Source: Acanthaster planci (lineage: Eukaryota > Echinodermata > Asteroidea > Valvatida > Acanthasteridae). Taken from it: DNA of 62,000 nt. Positions 12,273 through 25,000 of this stretch are shown here, piece after piece; positions within the stretch are counted from its first letter, which is position 1; every line of letters starts with the position of its first letter. The notes under the pieces were generated by a model. The model was not told the DNA's origin and did not search any database. It saw only the letters and a program-made list of their open reading frames with translations. Both the position numbers and the translations under genes were made by a program. Location of the stretch: the NCBI RefSeq assembly GCF_001949145.1, contig NW_019091406.1, positions 1,235,311-1,297,310 of the forward strand. Direction: 5' to 3'.

Positions 12273-13677
12273 TTGTGACCAGATCGGACAAAAATCTGCT
12301 GATGTAGGTTGAGCTTCAGCTTCACGAAACATCACCCAAAAAAATTGAAACTTTCTCCTTTCACCGTCTTACAACTAAGAAATTACTCATTTATTGCGAA
12401 GACTTGTTTAGGACGGAAAAAACCTATTTTTTTTTCACAAGTACAGGAAGAATTAATCTGTTAGCCCATCAGCAAGTACGTTTCTTTATTTCATCAGGTC
12501 TGGTCGCAGTATATTTGTATGTCCCAAATCTTTGAGCAGTGTTGCAGATGAGGGGGGTTGTCTGAACAGTTAGCTGTCGCATCACATTTCTGCACGACAT
12601 GAGTGCAAGTTGTGCTGGTTTTTTTATACACAGGAAGAAAACGAGTTGAAAACAAAGAGGGAAGACGCAACCATCAATTTACCTGTAGATTGCTAGAATT
12701 GAAAAAAAAAAGGTTGCAGCTTTCAAATGATAAGTTATTCCATAGGGTACAGTTGTGTTCACGTGCAGTCAACCAGCACATCTCTGTTTATTACCTGATG
12801 AATCTATCTAAAAACAAATAGGGCATGCTGGTTTGGGCAGTGGGGGGGTACAGGCAGGGATGTTGGGGGCAGTATGGGAGATAATGGGTTACAACAGCTA
12901 AATTCACTGGTTTTTCCCAAAAAACTCAGCTGGAAGATGTTGATGTACCACTTGTTTTTCTCAGATAGCGGTTTGTCCATTATCTACACACTGTTCATGA
13001 AGTATCAGTTTTTTTATATTGCTTTTGACGTGCTTCACTCAAAGATTTGTTATACTACCGATCTCACATACATGTACATGTGTGCTTGACATGATAATTT
13101 CATGCGAGCTGCATCAAGATCTATAGAAGTGCTACATTTGGGGGTTTGGCTTTAAGCAGTTGAAAGCCGGCCCTCCATTTTGATTGTCATTTCAAGAAAA
13201 CATCCCAGTTTGGGCTGAGATAAGCCCTGCGTGTAAAACCACATGAGATAAGCAACTGAGGAATGCAGAATCAGATGCATACAGTTCTAGTATTGGTTGC
13301 ACTGGATTATACGCTTTTTCTCCCTGTAAACAGTACAAAACTATAGTGTATACCAACTCTATGAGGAAAACAGCATTGGGAATAAAACAAAACGGCACGA
13401 TGCACGATGTACCCTTTGTCAGTTTCATTACATTTTGTGAGCCTATGGGTTTGATCGATGCTTTACCAAAATAAAAGCAAGATATGTTTTCTACAGCCGA
13501 TCTTCTGCATGTAAAGCAATTCCCCAGTCTGACACTTTCTTATGTGGTGAACAGTGTTAGCAGGTGTTTGCTGGTTTCACTTATGTATGTGATCAACTCT
13601 CCCTCTTTTGTTGATCCATCTTGTCCAATCAGCAAATGTATACTGTCATAGCTACACAGAAAACGGGGTGGTCAGTA
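12273..13677. other. Intergenic between PSMB4 and IAH1 (convergent)
   Basis: PSMB4 and IAH1 face each other tail to tail. I see no coding exon or conserved structure here; the sequence is AT-rich with poly-A and poly-T runs. Confidence 0.5.
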
Positions 13678-13685
13678 GTTAGCAG

Positions 13686-13938
13686 CAGGGTTCTAGCCGC
13701 AGTGGGCGGCACTGGGTGGCACCACCCGGTACTGCAAATTTCCGCCCGGCACTCAGGGTTGAAATTGGCTGTGCCACCCAGCCCGGATTTTCCAAAAAAT
13801 GAACCGAAATATTACTGAAAATTTAAATGTACCAATTCGATCGTATTTCAAGCATCAGAAAGCATTAAGAACTGCGCTCACTATGCTTTGTAATCCAAAA
13901 ATTTACCCAGCACTAAAATGGTCCTAGCTAGAACACTG
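13686..13938. mobile_element. hAT-type MITE with 8-bp target duplication
   Basis: The ends CAGGGTTCTAGC (13686 on) and GCTAGAACACTG (to 13938) are 12-bp inverted repeats with one mismatch. They are flanked by the exact 8-bp direct repeat GTTAGCAG (13678-13685 and 13939-13946). Ends starting CAG with an 8-bp duplication are the signature of hAT transposons. At 253 bp it has no transposase, and it lies between the 3' ends of PSMB4 and IAH1. Confidence 0.85.
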
Positions 13939-14471
13939 GTTAGCAGTGATGCTTAGTGTGTACAGTTGCTAGTGTCAACTTCGGTGACGTATCTGCAGAA
14001 GAACCTTGTGGGTAAAAATACTAGTCTCTCTCCAAGTATTCACTCACAGCGTTCCCAGCTTCACACTTCCTCTGATTTAAAATCATCCTAACTTTAACCA
14101 AAACTGTCTTGAACAAAACCTGTCCCGAAAATCTAGGTCATCATCAAAAAGACATACATGTAGAATAACAAAGTTGCAATTTTTTCTCTCAGAGAAATGA
14201 ACAACAAATAATGCACAGTAAGAAAACAATTCCTCTGTTATTTCTGTTATTACAAAAGCACATTCTAGGATTCTCTTGTAAAAATGATCACTGTGTCTTC
14301 CAAACGTAATGAAGACGGGTTGCTGAAGGCACTTCACCAGAGCAAAAGCCTGCCGTGCTGTAAAGTGTACTTCCGTGAAAACAAAAATCCCAGTACCTAG
14401 GTGGTCACTTTGTGGAACAGGCAACCACCTTTGAAGGAATCATCCCCAGACGTTCACCCATAAATGTTTCA

Positions 14472-17400
14472 CTACAGGAGGCTCTTTTCTGGGCAGGTAA
14501 CGTCAATGTCCTTCCAGTCCGGAAGCATCGTGGGCAAGTACTTGTCCTTTCCTTGACTATCTTCACTAGGCGCTCGGCCACAAACGTGGAGCCATCTTGA
14601 GAGAGGTGGAGTCCATCGTTGAAAAACCTCAGCCAGTGCTGCACACAAAGAGAGGAAGTTCATGGAATATTTGATCGATCAAACAAACCATTAAACAAAT
14701 GACAAGATAACTCTTGAAAAGGAAAAGGTTCTGGTGAACAACAAACTTTTCTTCCAGAGGTATTTGAATGTGTGACATCTGGATACCAAATCAGTGTTAC
14801 ACTAACCGAGTCTGTCCAGACTACTCAGCTGTGGCTACAAACAATGTACATGCGGCCATATGGAGTCAACTAGTTAGCACTGCAGCCACTTCCCTTGGAT
14901 TCCTGTGTAACCGTTAGCCGCAGCCACTTGATTTTGAAACGGCCAAAGATAGCCCAACTAGCTTTCTGATTACCATGCTACACTGTGATTAAGGGTTGGA
15001 CATGAGGGGGTGCATGGTCCCTGGGGGCATAGTCCCTGTTGATACCCCCTCCCCTGGATTCCTCCTTCCCTGGATTCCTCCCTCCCTGATGGTCATATAA
15101 ACTCACTTTGTCCTCCTGCATCGAGGTCCAGAGGTCCAGGAGCCCTGTCCCAAACTCCTGAGCGACGGAGCAGCATGCCTTGGCATACAGGCCAGTGTTG
15201 GCATTGGACCGGTTTATTGGACTTCCTGCCAAATCAATCAAACCAAGCCTTGTTGGAGACAGCTACATGTACATGCAGTGTACCACTTCAGTCTGTCAAG
15301 TGGAACCAACTATGCTCTAGATGGTGTGTCTCGGTTTTCTCAACTCCGGACACGTGTTCCCTGGCAGCCCCACTTTGATACTGGAAATTACAGAAAATGC
15401 AGTTTTTGTGTAGCCAGCAAATCGGGTCACTGTCACGACATACAATTTTTGACACACAAACGAAATAGAACAGTAATAGCAAAACAATTGTAAACGGAAT
15501 AAACCACATACAGCAAATTTCAAGCTCACTTATGACCAGCTCTGTGAAACTTGTGAGCCCCAAGTCTCCTAGCTGAGCCACTTTTGAGTAAAGAATTTTG
15601 CACAATGTAAAGCATTAGGAATCCTCAACATTTTCATCATCATGATGACCATGAATTCATCAAGATGCCAAACTGAGTGATGCATCAAAACATAGAGCCG
15701 AGTTTCCTCTTTCCAACACCAAATAAAACTCCAAAATGGCACTGCTGAATCCTGACTCAATTTAATAGAATGGGTCTCAGTTGGCAAACAAACTCTGTGT
15801 AAGTCGGACCACCCCTTTCCTCACCCCTTTTGTTCTTACTTTTCGCCCAACCTACTGGATTGATCAGAACACTACCTGTGTGTGTTTTCAACAATTTTTC
15901 CTCAAGTGGGTAGAAAAGGGTGTCTGTGTGATCACCCTCTACCAGCCTATGCACTCCATGCGTGGCTGAATATCTAAGCTTTTCTTGCAAACGATGAATT
16001 TTAATGATATCAAATCAGATCTTCCCACTTTGCCCCCCCCCCCCGGAAAAAGAGAATCATTGCATCAAGTTTAGAGCTTCAAAGTTCAGTAAACAACTTC
16101 TTTTGTCTTATAAGACAGGGCTGAAGATATGAAAGCCTAACCATACTTCTCCATGCAAGCCACGGCCCATTTCTCTTCGCCCAGCGGTGGGGGTGTAATT
16201 AGTATTACCTGGTTGGCCTGAAGACCTCCGTCAATGAAGTACTGCAAGATAGCCTGGTACGGTTAAGGAAAAGGTTTGGTTAAGTATGACAGGTGTGTTA
16301 ACACGTTGACTGCCGTGCACGATTTCACGAGGCATTCCCATTTGTCAAGCATTGTATGTATGCGCGCACATATTTAATAGGCACTTTTCAGGTGTCTATT
16401 TGAATATGAGCATTGTACGGATACATCTCCGCAGCCAACGGTGTATCTTGTTGTGTTCTTCGGTGATGCTAGTGTACGTGTATCAATTTACATTACAAAA
16501 GCCTTTCATTTTCTACGAGTATACTCGTAGTGGGGTCATTCCACAATTTGTGACGGTGTCCATTGTTACGTGGGTTCCGTTAAAATGAACAGCTATATCC
16601 CTGCATGTGGATTCCAAATTATACATCTTACAAGGCTGAATACAGAGGTGTGTGTTATTTTTAAAGAGTAAATGACCTACACTACTCTACAAGTCATGAC
16701 AGGTGGTAAAAGTTACCCATGGTGACTCGCGTGACATTTGAATAAAATGTTGAGTTTTAATGCATTACTGTTGCTAACATGGCACTTATTCAACTCAAAT
16801 TACCATATAATGAACACAAAGCATTTTGAATGTATCTCTTAGTTTTTATTTGATCACTTTAAAATGTTTATTGTTTTCTTTATCACAATTTCTTTGACGT
16901 GACTCGCGTGATAGGATAGAAAAGGGCATTTTTCATATCCCTTGATTCTAAAAGCATTTCCAATGAATCTACAAGTGTGCTAAAGCAAATTTTTACTGAG
17001 CTTAAAACTTACTACTCTGACCTAATCCATGCATGGGTGACATTGTGCCAAGTCTCTCTTGTTGTGAGAAATGGCCAGAAGAAAATGTGACTCGCGTAAC
17101 ACAAATGCACGATGCAGTAGCTTTTTTACTGCTACATTATAACTGTAATACGAGTAAAACAAATCCAATTATAATATTACATTAATAAAAATGATGTACC
17201 TATCCCCTTAAAAGTATGGAGTGGTCCATCTTTTCACACAGTTATGATGTGCTCCATACTGAAACCACTTGGCTTCACTGTCTGGTGCAAAATTTCAAGA
17301 ATATTAACCCCAACAGTTCTCAGTTCTCCAGCCTTTGGTGGATATACTGAATGAATACAGAATTTTCTTTGTGCAATCTTTTTATAGCATCACGCTGGCC

Positions 17401-19247
17401 CATCTCTTCAGTTACCACAGAGTGAGAACTCTACCTTCATGTTTGTTCTGTAATCATCCAATGTCACATGCTGGATGCGGTTTACTTCCTTGAGGCTCGC
17501 ATCGTTGGCTCCAAAGAATAGGGTAACCAAGGCAACTCCCGTCAGCATCTCCCCGGGGAAGCATTGTCGAAGGATGAATCTGGCCCAGGAGGTGTTGTAG
17601 CCAGAAAAGCCACGGTTGAGAACGTCACACTTTCTGAGAAAGCAAATAAAAATCATGTGGTAACGATCAGATGCAAGTTCTGATGGAAGTAATCCCAATT
17701 CCCGGTGTACAAGGTTTGTTTTGGTCTTTCTTTTTTCTGGCATGGGCTGAGCTGAACAATATTAGACATGATATTGTTACACCACTACTGAGGCATCCAT
17801 CCAAACTACTGTTGGGACAGTCCCAACAATGGTACTGCAGTTTGGCCAAACTAACTATCTGCCTCGAGCAGAAGCACCCCCTCATCAGGTGAAAAGAGTA
17901 CGTTGGTCAGGAGTGTTAACTTTGTTAGTAGCGATCTGACCGTGACGCATGCATTTCCTAGTCATTCATGGACCAACGAAGTCCAGTTCCGACTGAAGGA
18001 GCCTCCGTTGCTGAGAAAATAGCACCCTCTCTAGATCCAGCTTCGGGCCTATAGCAGAGAGTTTCAAAGTTTATATTATTGATCAACAGCACCATTGGGC
18101 GAGCCCCAAAACTCGTCCACTTTTAGGGACATCAAATGTAAGTTATATATTGGTGCTTGTGCTTAGTAATGACAAAGTCAGGAGTAGCATTTTTGTGTTT
18201 GATAAAAAGAAATATGAGGGGACAATCAAACTGCTCCTCCCCTTTTATTCCAGGAGTGGAATGGGTAACAAACAAGCAAGCGAATGTTCACAAATGAAAA
18301 CCCAGACAAAGTGTAAAAATCAACCAAGCTGTCCCGTAAAATAAAAAATGTTGATACAACCAGGATAAGATAAAGATTTTATCCTTCCTCCATGATACAA
18401 CACACTTAACAGAATAAAATACATTGCAGCGTCAGTGCACTGACGGAGAAAATTACAAGTCTAACGTTAGTTGAACAAGTCTCTCACCTTTGTAATGCAT
18501 CTGCTACAGCAGCGCCCCATCCTCCTTGACTGAACGAAAACTGTCTCCCAGATAAAAAAGAGATCAGATAATAATGAACGATGAACCTGCTCAGGAATAA
18601 CAGAGTAACTGTCATGACTGTTGATCAGCCCCATGAATGCGGCGAAGATGACCTCCATGATGTCTGATGCTGATGAACACCACCATCTTTGCTCTCTATC
18701 ATTACTACAGCCTAGGCTCCTTGTTCCACCTCTCCCGGAACAAGGTGCCTCAGTCATTGATAAGCATATTCACGGTGACCTAAAACTAACAGAGAGAGGG
18801 TGAAATTTCTCATTGGGGTAGCTAGGCCTATAAATTAACTACAAGAACAATATATCTTCAATGCTGTACACATTTTTTAAGGGGGTGTGCACATTTTTTT
18901 ACAGGGGGCTGCAAGTAAATAAACTGTGGCGTGAACTACCAAATTTTAAATGGGTGGAGGAATCTGGAGGGGAAGGACTCCCAACATGCCCCCCCCCCCC
19001 ATTCACGTCCCCCTTGTACAACTGCACTGGTCACCCTGCGGCAGACCAAGCATATAGACGCGGGACATTATTAATATTAGCCTGCAGATTCAGGGAAGTT
19101 TCAAAATCTGAGCCAATATTCGGCATTTACTCCTTTGCTAATCCTGAAGAGAAGGATTCAGTTGCAGTACATGAAGTGGCATAATGATTGAATTTAGGCT
19201 ACCTGAGTTATAGAATCGCCGAACAATACAACTTTTGGCCAAGACAT
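14472..19247 (-). CDS. IAH1: Isoamyl acetate-hydrolysing esterase 1 homologue (GDSL/SGNH hydrolase), with a frameshift in the last exon
   Basis: Six exons on the - strand: 19203-19247, 18488-18540, 17435-17633, 16142-16253, 15107-15225 and 14472-14638. Splice sites are GT-AG and phases agree through exon 5. The protein begins MSWPKVVLFGDSITQ. The four SGNH blocks are visible: GDSIT with nucleophile Ser12, RGFSGYN at about 40-46, GAND at 74-77, and DGLHLS with Asp184 and His187 of the triad. The usual family member is about 250 residues (human IAH1 has 248); this one would be about 231. IAH1 enzymes hydrolyse short acyl esters in the cytosol; the physiological substrate is poorly known. In the last exon the reading frame must slip by one base near 14548-14550 to reach the expected C-terminus YLPTMLPDWKDIDV and the stop at 14472. 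Without the slip the frame runs on to 14405 with unrelated residues. Identity is secure; whether the allele is functional is open. Confidence 0.9.
14548..14550 (-). other. IAH1: Apparent 1-nt deletion in IAH1 last exon
   Basis: Read on the - strand, the short A run in GTCAAGGAAAGGACAAG is one base too short for the frame. The upstream frame carries the DGLHLS block, the downstream frame the family-typical C-terminus. The change is downstream of all catalytic residues and in the last exon, so a transcript would escape nonsense-mediated decay. A homopolymer sequencing error is equally likely. Confidence 0.75.
16722..17099. repeat. Three copies of GTGACTCGCGTRA in IAH1 intron 3
   Basis: The 13-mer GTGACTCGCGTGA occurs at 16722-16734 and 16899-16911, and as GTGACTCGCGTAA at 17087-17099. 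Spacing is 177 and 188 bp, but the sequence between the copies is not similar, so this is not a simple tandem repeat. CpG-containing words this long are rare in the AT-rich surroundings. Confidence 0.7.
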
Positions 19248-20999
19248 CTCTAGCTGGTAATAGTGCACTGCCCAATTCAAGGGAAATTCTCCGCCAGGAC
19301 GAAGCTCTCAAGAAAGTACCCCTACAATTTATTTAAATAGAGGAGGTTGTGTGGTCCAACAAATTGTGGGGTCGTGTAAGAATGACCGAGAATAAATCCT
19401 CTAGATTCAAGGGCTTCCAACCCAGGGTAACGCAGGGAAAATTGCTCTTGAAAAATGGTCCCAAGAGCCTGTAAAAGTCGAGAGATGTCATTTGAAAAAG
19501 TTTGTAGAAACAGACTTGGGAACGTTCACCTTTTGGGGGTGGGCTTGTTTTTGGTGGATAATTAAAAATTTCATAGGTTAGCCTACTAAAAACTGAAAAT
19601 CAATTGAAAGCTGAATGACCCAAAGCACATAGATTTTGTTTCGCTTTTTTAGATGCCTGAAGGACTTTGATTGCCTGCACCGGTGCTGTGGACGTGATTG
19701 GTTTTACATTGTTTTCAATGGGGCTTGAATTAGTTCAGTGCACCCCTCAAAGGTTAGTCGTCTCTGCTAACGGCTAGCTTTGCGGTAGGACACAGCGCCC
19801 TCTATCGGTTCCAGCAGACACTTGAGGCACGTGTATTATTATGTGCTGTTTAATAAAACAGCGCACCCGGGGGCATGTAACACTTCCCCCTGCTCTGACA
19901 TTGAAATAATTAAACACAAAAGAAATAATTATAGTAATAATAAAACGATGACATCCTGTGAGAGTTATTATTTGTATATCAGTGACGATGTAATGCGTTG
20001 CCTTTACGGGTCCTCTAGCAGTCCGGGACAATCTCCAAAAACAATCTGACAGCTGTGATCCCCCCCGGAAAATTCCAGGATCCAAATCCTGTTTTCCGCA
20101 GTCACATTTACGCAAATTGGATTCAAGCAAATTCTAATTAAGCAAATCCCAAGCCACACATTACTACCGTTGCTCCAGAAATTATAATGTTGGCCTAATT
20201 AAGGGGAGATCCATAATTTCTGCCCCCGGATCCCCGATCTGCCAATGGCTTTTGAACGAGACAGACGACTGCATAAAGCATCAACTTGTCGAAAATAACT
20301 TGAATGCTACTAACGATTTATTCAAAAATGCAAAAAATCACATAACTTCATTTAAAAATATACATGTCGGTGAATCACAAACACTGTATGGTTGTTATTT
20401 GATCCACTTTTCACACTTAAGAATTTCGCAAAGAAGACCCACACCTAATTCATATACAATCGCTTAGGATTACTTTATGCGTAATTCGAACAAGACTTTT
20501 TCGAATTACGCATAGGTATGAATTCGTACAACTAATTGTAAAACACAATTATTTGACACTTCAAAGAGATCACACGGTACGATTATAAAAGTATCATTTT
20601 AACCAGGTATTGTTAGAGCTCATCAAAAAGTGGTGCTGATGTTTGATCATATACCATTGAACTACAAAGTATTTATATAAGATTATAAAAATCATCCTTA
20701 ATTATTTTGCTGCAATCTTTTTGCACGCAGAAGAATATACTCTGTTCACAATAGCCCTTTTGTGAATATATAATTAGTGCATACTCTGGTTTACAGGATA
20801 TAAAAAATGATGGTATAACCACCATGCAAGTGCTTAAATAACTTTTAGTTTCATTTGTGGTGCACTAGAAGACCATAAATATTTCTCTACGAGCACTTCT
20901 GACTTTTGATCGAAATGCCTTAATTGTTGTCTAGAGGCGCATGTTTCCAAAAAAGGTAAGAAAGTAGGCGGACATTGATCGAAAGTATGCCATATGTGC
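19248..20999. other. Intergenic upstream of IAH1
   Basis: This lies between the 5' end of IAH1 and the 3' end of the filamin-like gene. No exon was recognised. It contains the hairpin at 20476-20514; otherwise it is AT-rich unique sequence. Confidence 0.5.
20476..20514. repeat. Perfect 15-bp stem hairpin
   Basis: TATGCGTAATTCGAA (20476-20490) is followed after 9 nt by its exact reverse complement (20500-20514). There is no T tract or gene context to give it a function. Confidence 0.85.
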
Positions 21000-21174
21000 A
21001 ATACGGGCGATTCACATAGTGCGCCTCCAAGAGTTTGCAACGCGTTGGCCAATCACAACGCGCGAAATTTGTCGACCCTCTCCAAACGCGCATTGGGTCG
21101 ACAAATTTCGCGCATTGTGATTGGCCAACATCTTGCAAACTCTTGAAGGCGCACTATTGTGAAACGCCCGTATT
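21000..21174. mobile_element. Near-complete palindrome (foldback MITE), ~78-bp arms
   Basis: The left arm 21000-21078 and right arm 21095-21174 are reverse complements with few mismatches around a 16-nt loop. Ends read AATACGGGCG and CGCCCGTATT. Each arm holds TTGGCCAATCACAA (a CCAAT box on both strands) followed by GCGCGAAATTT, which resembles an E2F site. No ORF. It sits about 640 bp beyond the stop codon of the filamin-like gene. Confidence 0.85.
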
Positions 21175-21531
21175 TAGTGAGGGTTTTGCTCAAAATAATT
21201 ATTCAAGGATGTCCACTTCTTTTGAAAATGCTCTTTTCAAGACTATGGCAAGCAAAAAATATTTCCCTCGTAAAGGCAATGCATTGGAAAAATATGCATC
21301 TAACTAATACGCACTCTCTGAGTGCTAAAAACATGGGGTAAATTTTGGATTTGCTTGCATTGATGTGTTTGCCTGTATATTGAATAATGTACACAGTATA
21401 AACAATATGTTTTTGTTCACACTGGCTGGCTTTCCCAAACTTTCTCAGCTTAATTGGCTGGTCCATGTTTTTCGAAGACTACGGATCATTAAAGATTGGT
21501 AAAATAGAATATTAAAAAATATAAAAAGTTG

Positions 21532-21537
21532 TTTAAT
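21532..21537 (-). terminator. Candidate poly(A) signal of the filamin-like gene
   Basis: TTTAAT on the + strand reads ATTAAA on the - strand, about 270 nt after the stop at 21810. It is a common hexamer variant; nothing else supports it. Confidence 0.3.
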
Positions 21538-21809
21538 TGTGAACGCTTGTCCCCCCCTTAATGTTGCACACAGAACCATAATTGCTGCCAATGATCCACC
21601 CCTAGCCAAGGCAGCCCACCACTTCGTCGGTGGGAGTGCAAAGCACTCACCTGCAACAAACTGACCGACCGTTTACAGTAGAAGGGGAGAATTTCCGGGC
21701 ATGATCAAGCATGCCAGTGTTTTTCATCAACCTTCCCACTTCCCACATGTGTTTCTTCCATTATTCCCCATGCGTATGCCCACGCACTTAACTCCACCCC
21801 TGTCTCTTT

Positions 21810-22022
21810 CTAAAATGTGACCTTGACGATGAACGGACTGTCTGGGACGTGTTTGTCACCCCACTTGACCGAGATGACGTAGAACCCTGCCAGACTGACG
21901 TCGTAGATGATCTCGTACAGATCGTCGCCCGTGTAGATGACATTGGTCTCGTTGACCGTGTGGGGTTGTGGTCCGCGGATTGTGACGCTGAGAGAGCCGT
22001 CCCCGGCTGTTATAGTTCGAAC
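21810..22022 (-). CDS. Last exon: C-terminal half of filamin repeat 2
   Basis: The acceptor CCCCCAACAG precedes GTTCGAAC at 22022, and the exon reads 70 codons to TAG. It encodes VRTITAGDGSLSVTIRGPQ, the canonical A-to-B strand sequence of a filamin repeat, and ends GFYVISVKWGDKHVPDSPF, the canonical last strands. The first half of the repeat (GVGLYHGIVGAKNNFQ) is the end of the previous exon, 4 kb away, in the same phase. Confidence 0.93.
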   Translation of the reverse strand, partial: VRTITAGDGSLSVTIRGPQPHTVNETNVIYTGDDLYEIIYDVSLAGFYVISVKWGDKHVPDSPFIVKVTF

Positions 22023-25000
22023 CTGTTGGGGGTAAAATCAAACTTCATTTAAATTTTCTAGAAATGACTTTAAAAGTCATCGTTTATCCATAATTAATGT
22101 CTGGGTTTAGCATCGCTTCCTCTCCGGGGTTACACCCTTTTGTCGCAAAAATTGAGGATTTTCAATCCACTTCAAAGGCCCAATGACCGATAGTGGAACA
22201 GAAAAAAATGTCAAACTGTGAAATGAAAACGACAGTATTTGAAGTCATTCAGAATATAGGGACCAATGAAAACGGTTGTACAAAGGATCCCTTTCATCAT
22301 TAGGGACCGCTCCATCTCACTGGAAAATAAATAGCAAAACTGCACATCATGCCGAGATATGACGTCAACCTAGAACTCATAATGCAAAAATGGGAGGAAA
22401 TGTTCAATCTGTAATGCATCACAAATGCGAAGTGAAAACCTAAAGCCAATCATAACCTGTCAACGATCAACTTCGAACACTCAATCCTGTCACAACAGGC
22501 AACCTTAATAATCCTCAGCCCCAAATCCAAGTCCTAATCTCATATTATACTCGAACTCACGTCCAAATCAAGACAGGAACGATTCCTCTGCATCTGTAGA
22601 GCATTTCCACAGAAACGATTTTGTTTTCAAGCAGTGCTACTGATATAATGAAAATAACCATACCCAGAAACATGAATGAATTTAGACCCCCCCCTCCACT
22701 CACCCGGGTAACAAAATGTAGCTGAAATAATGATCATGGGCCTTATTGCATACTGATTGCAAAATCTATCTAAGGACTGTTTTATGGAGTAAATTATTTA
22801 TTTTTAAGGACGGTTGAGTCGTTGACCATCAGTTTTGATAACATTCTGACTATAATATTATTATGGACGCATTTTGTCCAGATTTTTCTTAGCCCAATAA
22901 CAGGAACTCGCTATGCTTGGCAAAGCGGACGAAGCATAGATATTTTGCTTTTTTATTTTGAAAACCGCAGGATTCGTGAGGTCGTACCAATTGTTTTTTT
23001 AGGATTACAAGAACTCCCAAAGAGGGGATTGACGGAGGCGAAAAATACTGAAGCGCGCGCCGTGGGGGTTGGGGGCAAATGTTCTGCTATAGCTCAAAAT
23101 CCTTTCTTGCCTCAAAAGCGGACCTTTTAGTCGCGTAAGGGAGGGGTGCTGATGCACTCCTGCACCCCCCCGCATTTACGGGCCTGATTGATCACTTTCA
23201 CTCGACTAAAATGACATAAAGAACTTCATTCAGTTAGCAAGGAGTTGTATCAGGGAGCCATCCATTCCTTCGTGAACACTTCAGGGAAGAAAAAAGTGCC
23301 CCTACGGGCCTGAGGAATAAGAACCCGAGGCTGGGCCTCGGTTAAATGGTACATTAGCTAAATTACGCACACGCATACTAACGCTACAGTAACACCATAC
23401 GCCACCAGATCCCATAGATGAATCTTCAGGACTTATAACTTAAATTAAGCATAGTTAAAAACGTTACTCTGTTTTAAATCCCATTAAAAGGAGCAAACTT
23501 TGTGTGTTCTTTGGATACACGGAGCTCACAGGTTGGAATCCAGGTGAAAAATGGCCATTATTCAGAATTCGCATTTGTTTACATTGCCCAGAGATTGTTG
23601 TTGTTCGCCCCTCAGACACATGTACCTCGTGCACTAAACGAATATTGCATTAAACAAGTAAAGGCCTAGTATTGTTGACGTATATACTGACGTACATATC
23701 CCTATGTTTTGATCAGAAATTGACGAAATGCCATCAAGAAGGGAGATAACTGCAGTATTTTCAAACATCGTAAAAGTAAATAATTTTAGAGAACACTCAG
23801 GGACAGAGCAATACCCCAAGGAGCTATAATGACAATAATATTGAATCCCTGCATTTATTGGCTAAAATGGTTAGTGCTGCATGCAAAGCCAATGGCCATG
23901 TACATGTACATGTATATCCTTCTCTTGCCGTAACTATAGCAACGCCTTGCCTTCGGCGAATTTAATCAGTGTGCGAGGAGTCAAATGCATTATGCATGCG
24001 CTCCTAAATCACCGCATTATAAAAATCATGCTCAACGAGTGAGCGTGTGCACGTAGCGTCTGGTCTCCCCAAACATTATGTGTTGTGTATAAGAAGTAAT
24101 ATCCTAAGACAGCAATTATTTCCTTCTATTTCGCAATCTACAGCACGCTGTAGGAGATTAGAATTGCCAGATTAATATTAACGGGAGTGATGGATGCTGG
24201 TTTAAGTCTGCATGTAATCTCTGAACCTTCCCCGTTAAAAAAAAATAAAAACAGCGATCCCTCTTTCCAAATCCGAAAAATATTCTGTGATTTTTGTCAC
24301 AAAGAGAACATGCTCAGTGGGCCCTCAGGTGTTAGGGGTAATGTCGAGTGTCGGATGATTTTGTTTTTCTCTTTTGAAATCTACTTGCACCAGAGAACAA
24401 TTTTCAAGACTCATGTTTTTTTGTGTGTGTTTATTGGGAAAGGGCGGGATCATAAATGTTACCTCTGCGTGTTAAGTTAAATGGAGTGGAGTTTTGCCAC
24501 CACCGTGTGATTTTTTTTACTGACAGGTTTCTTAAAAATAAGTGCTTCTCATCCCACAAAAAAGTAGGTTTTTTAATTGCAAAATAAAATTGATGTCCCA
24601 TCAGGACTCCAAAACAGGCACTGAAGATACATAAAGGTCACAAGAGTTCATTTAAAACATTTTGGCAACACAATAATCAAGTTTTTGACAATCTGTTGTT
24701 ACCATACAGGTTTATAAATTGGCATTCACGATTTCCGTCCTCCCGATTTCCACTGGTAAGGTTTCCAGCACGTCGCATGCCGCTTTGCTGCACCCTTGAC
24801 TGCCCTACCTGATCTGCAACTACTGCCAAAAGAAGAACATGCGCACTTACAAACCTCGTGAGATCCACAAGAAATTGTTTTGTTTCTTACACCCCCCTAG
24901 GTCAAGATCCACAGACAGTAAAGCTGTGTATGTGACGGATTATGGTATATTTATCTCCATCCACCTTCCTGACGGTGCATCACCTCGGCACCCAACCCTC

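Noticed and set aside
16295-16320. TTAACACGTTGACTGCC, like a piggyBac-type end with TTAA target
   Set aside because: No matching inverted end was found downstream, so no element can be delimited.
22822-23130. 102-codon + strand frame
   Set aside because: No similarity or splice context; it lies in an intron of the - strand gene.
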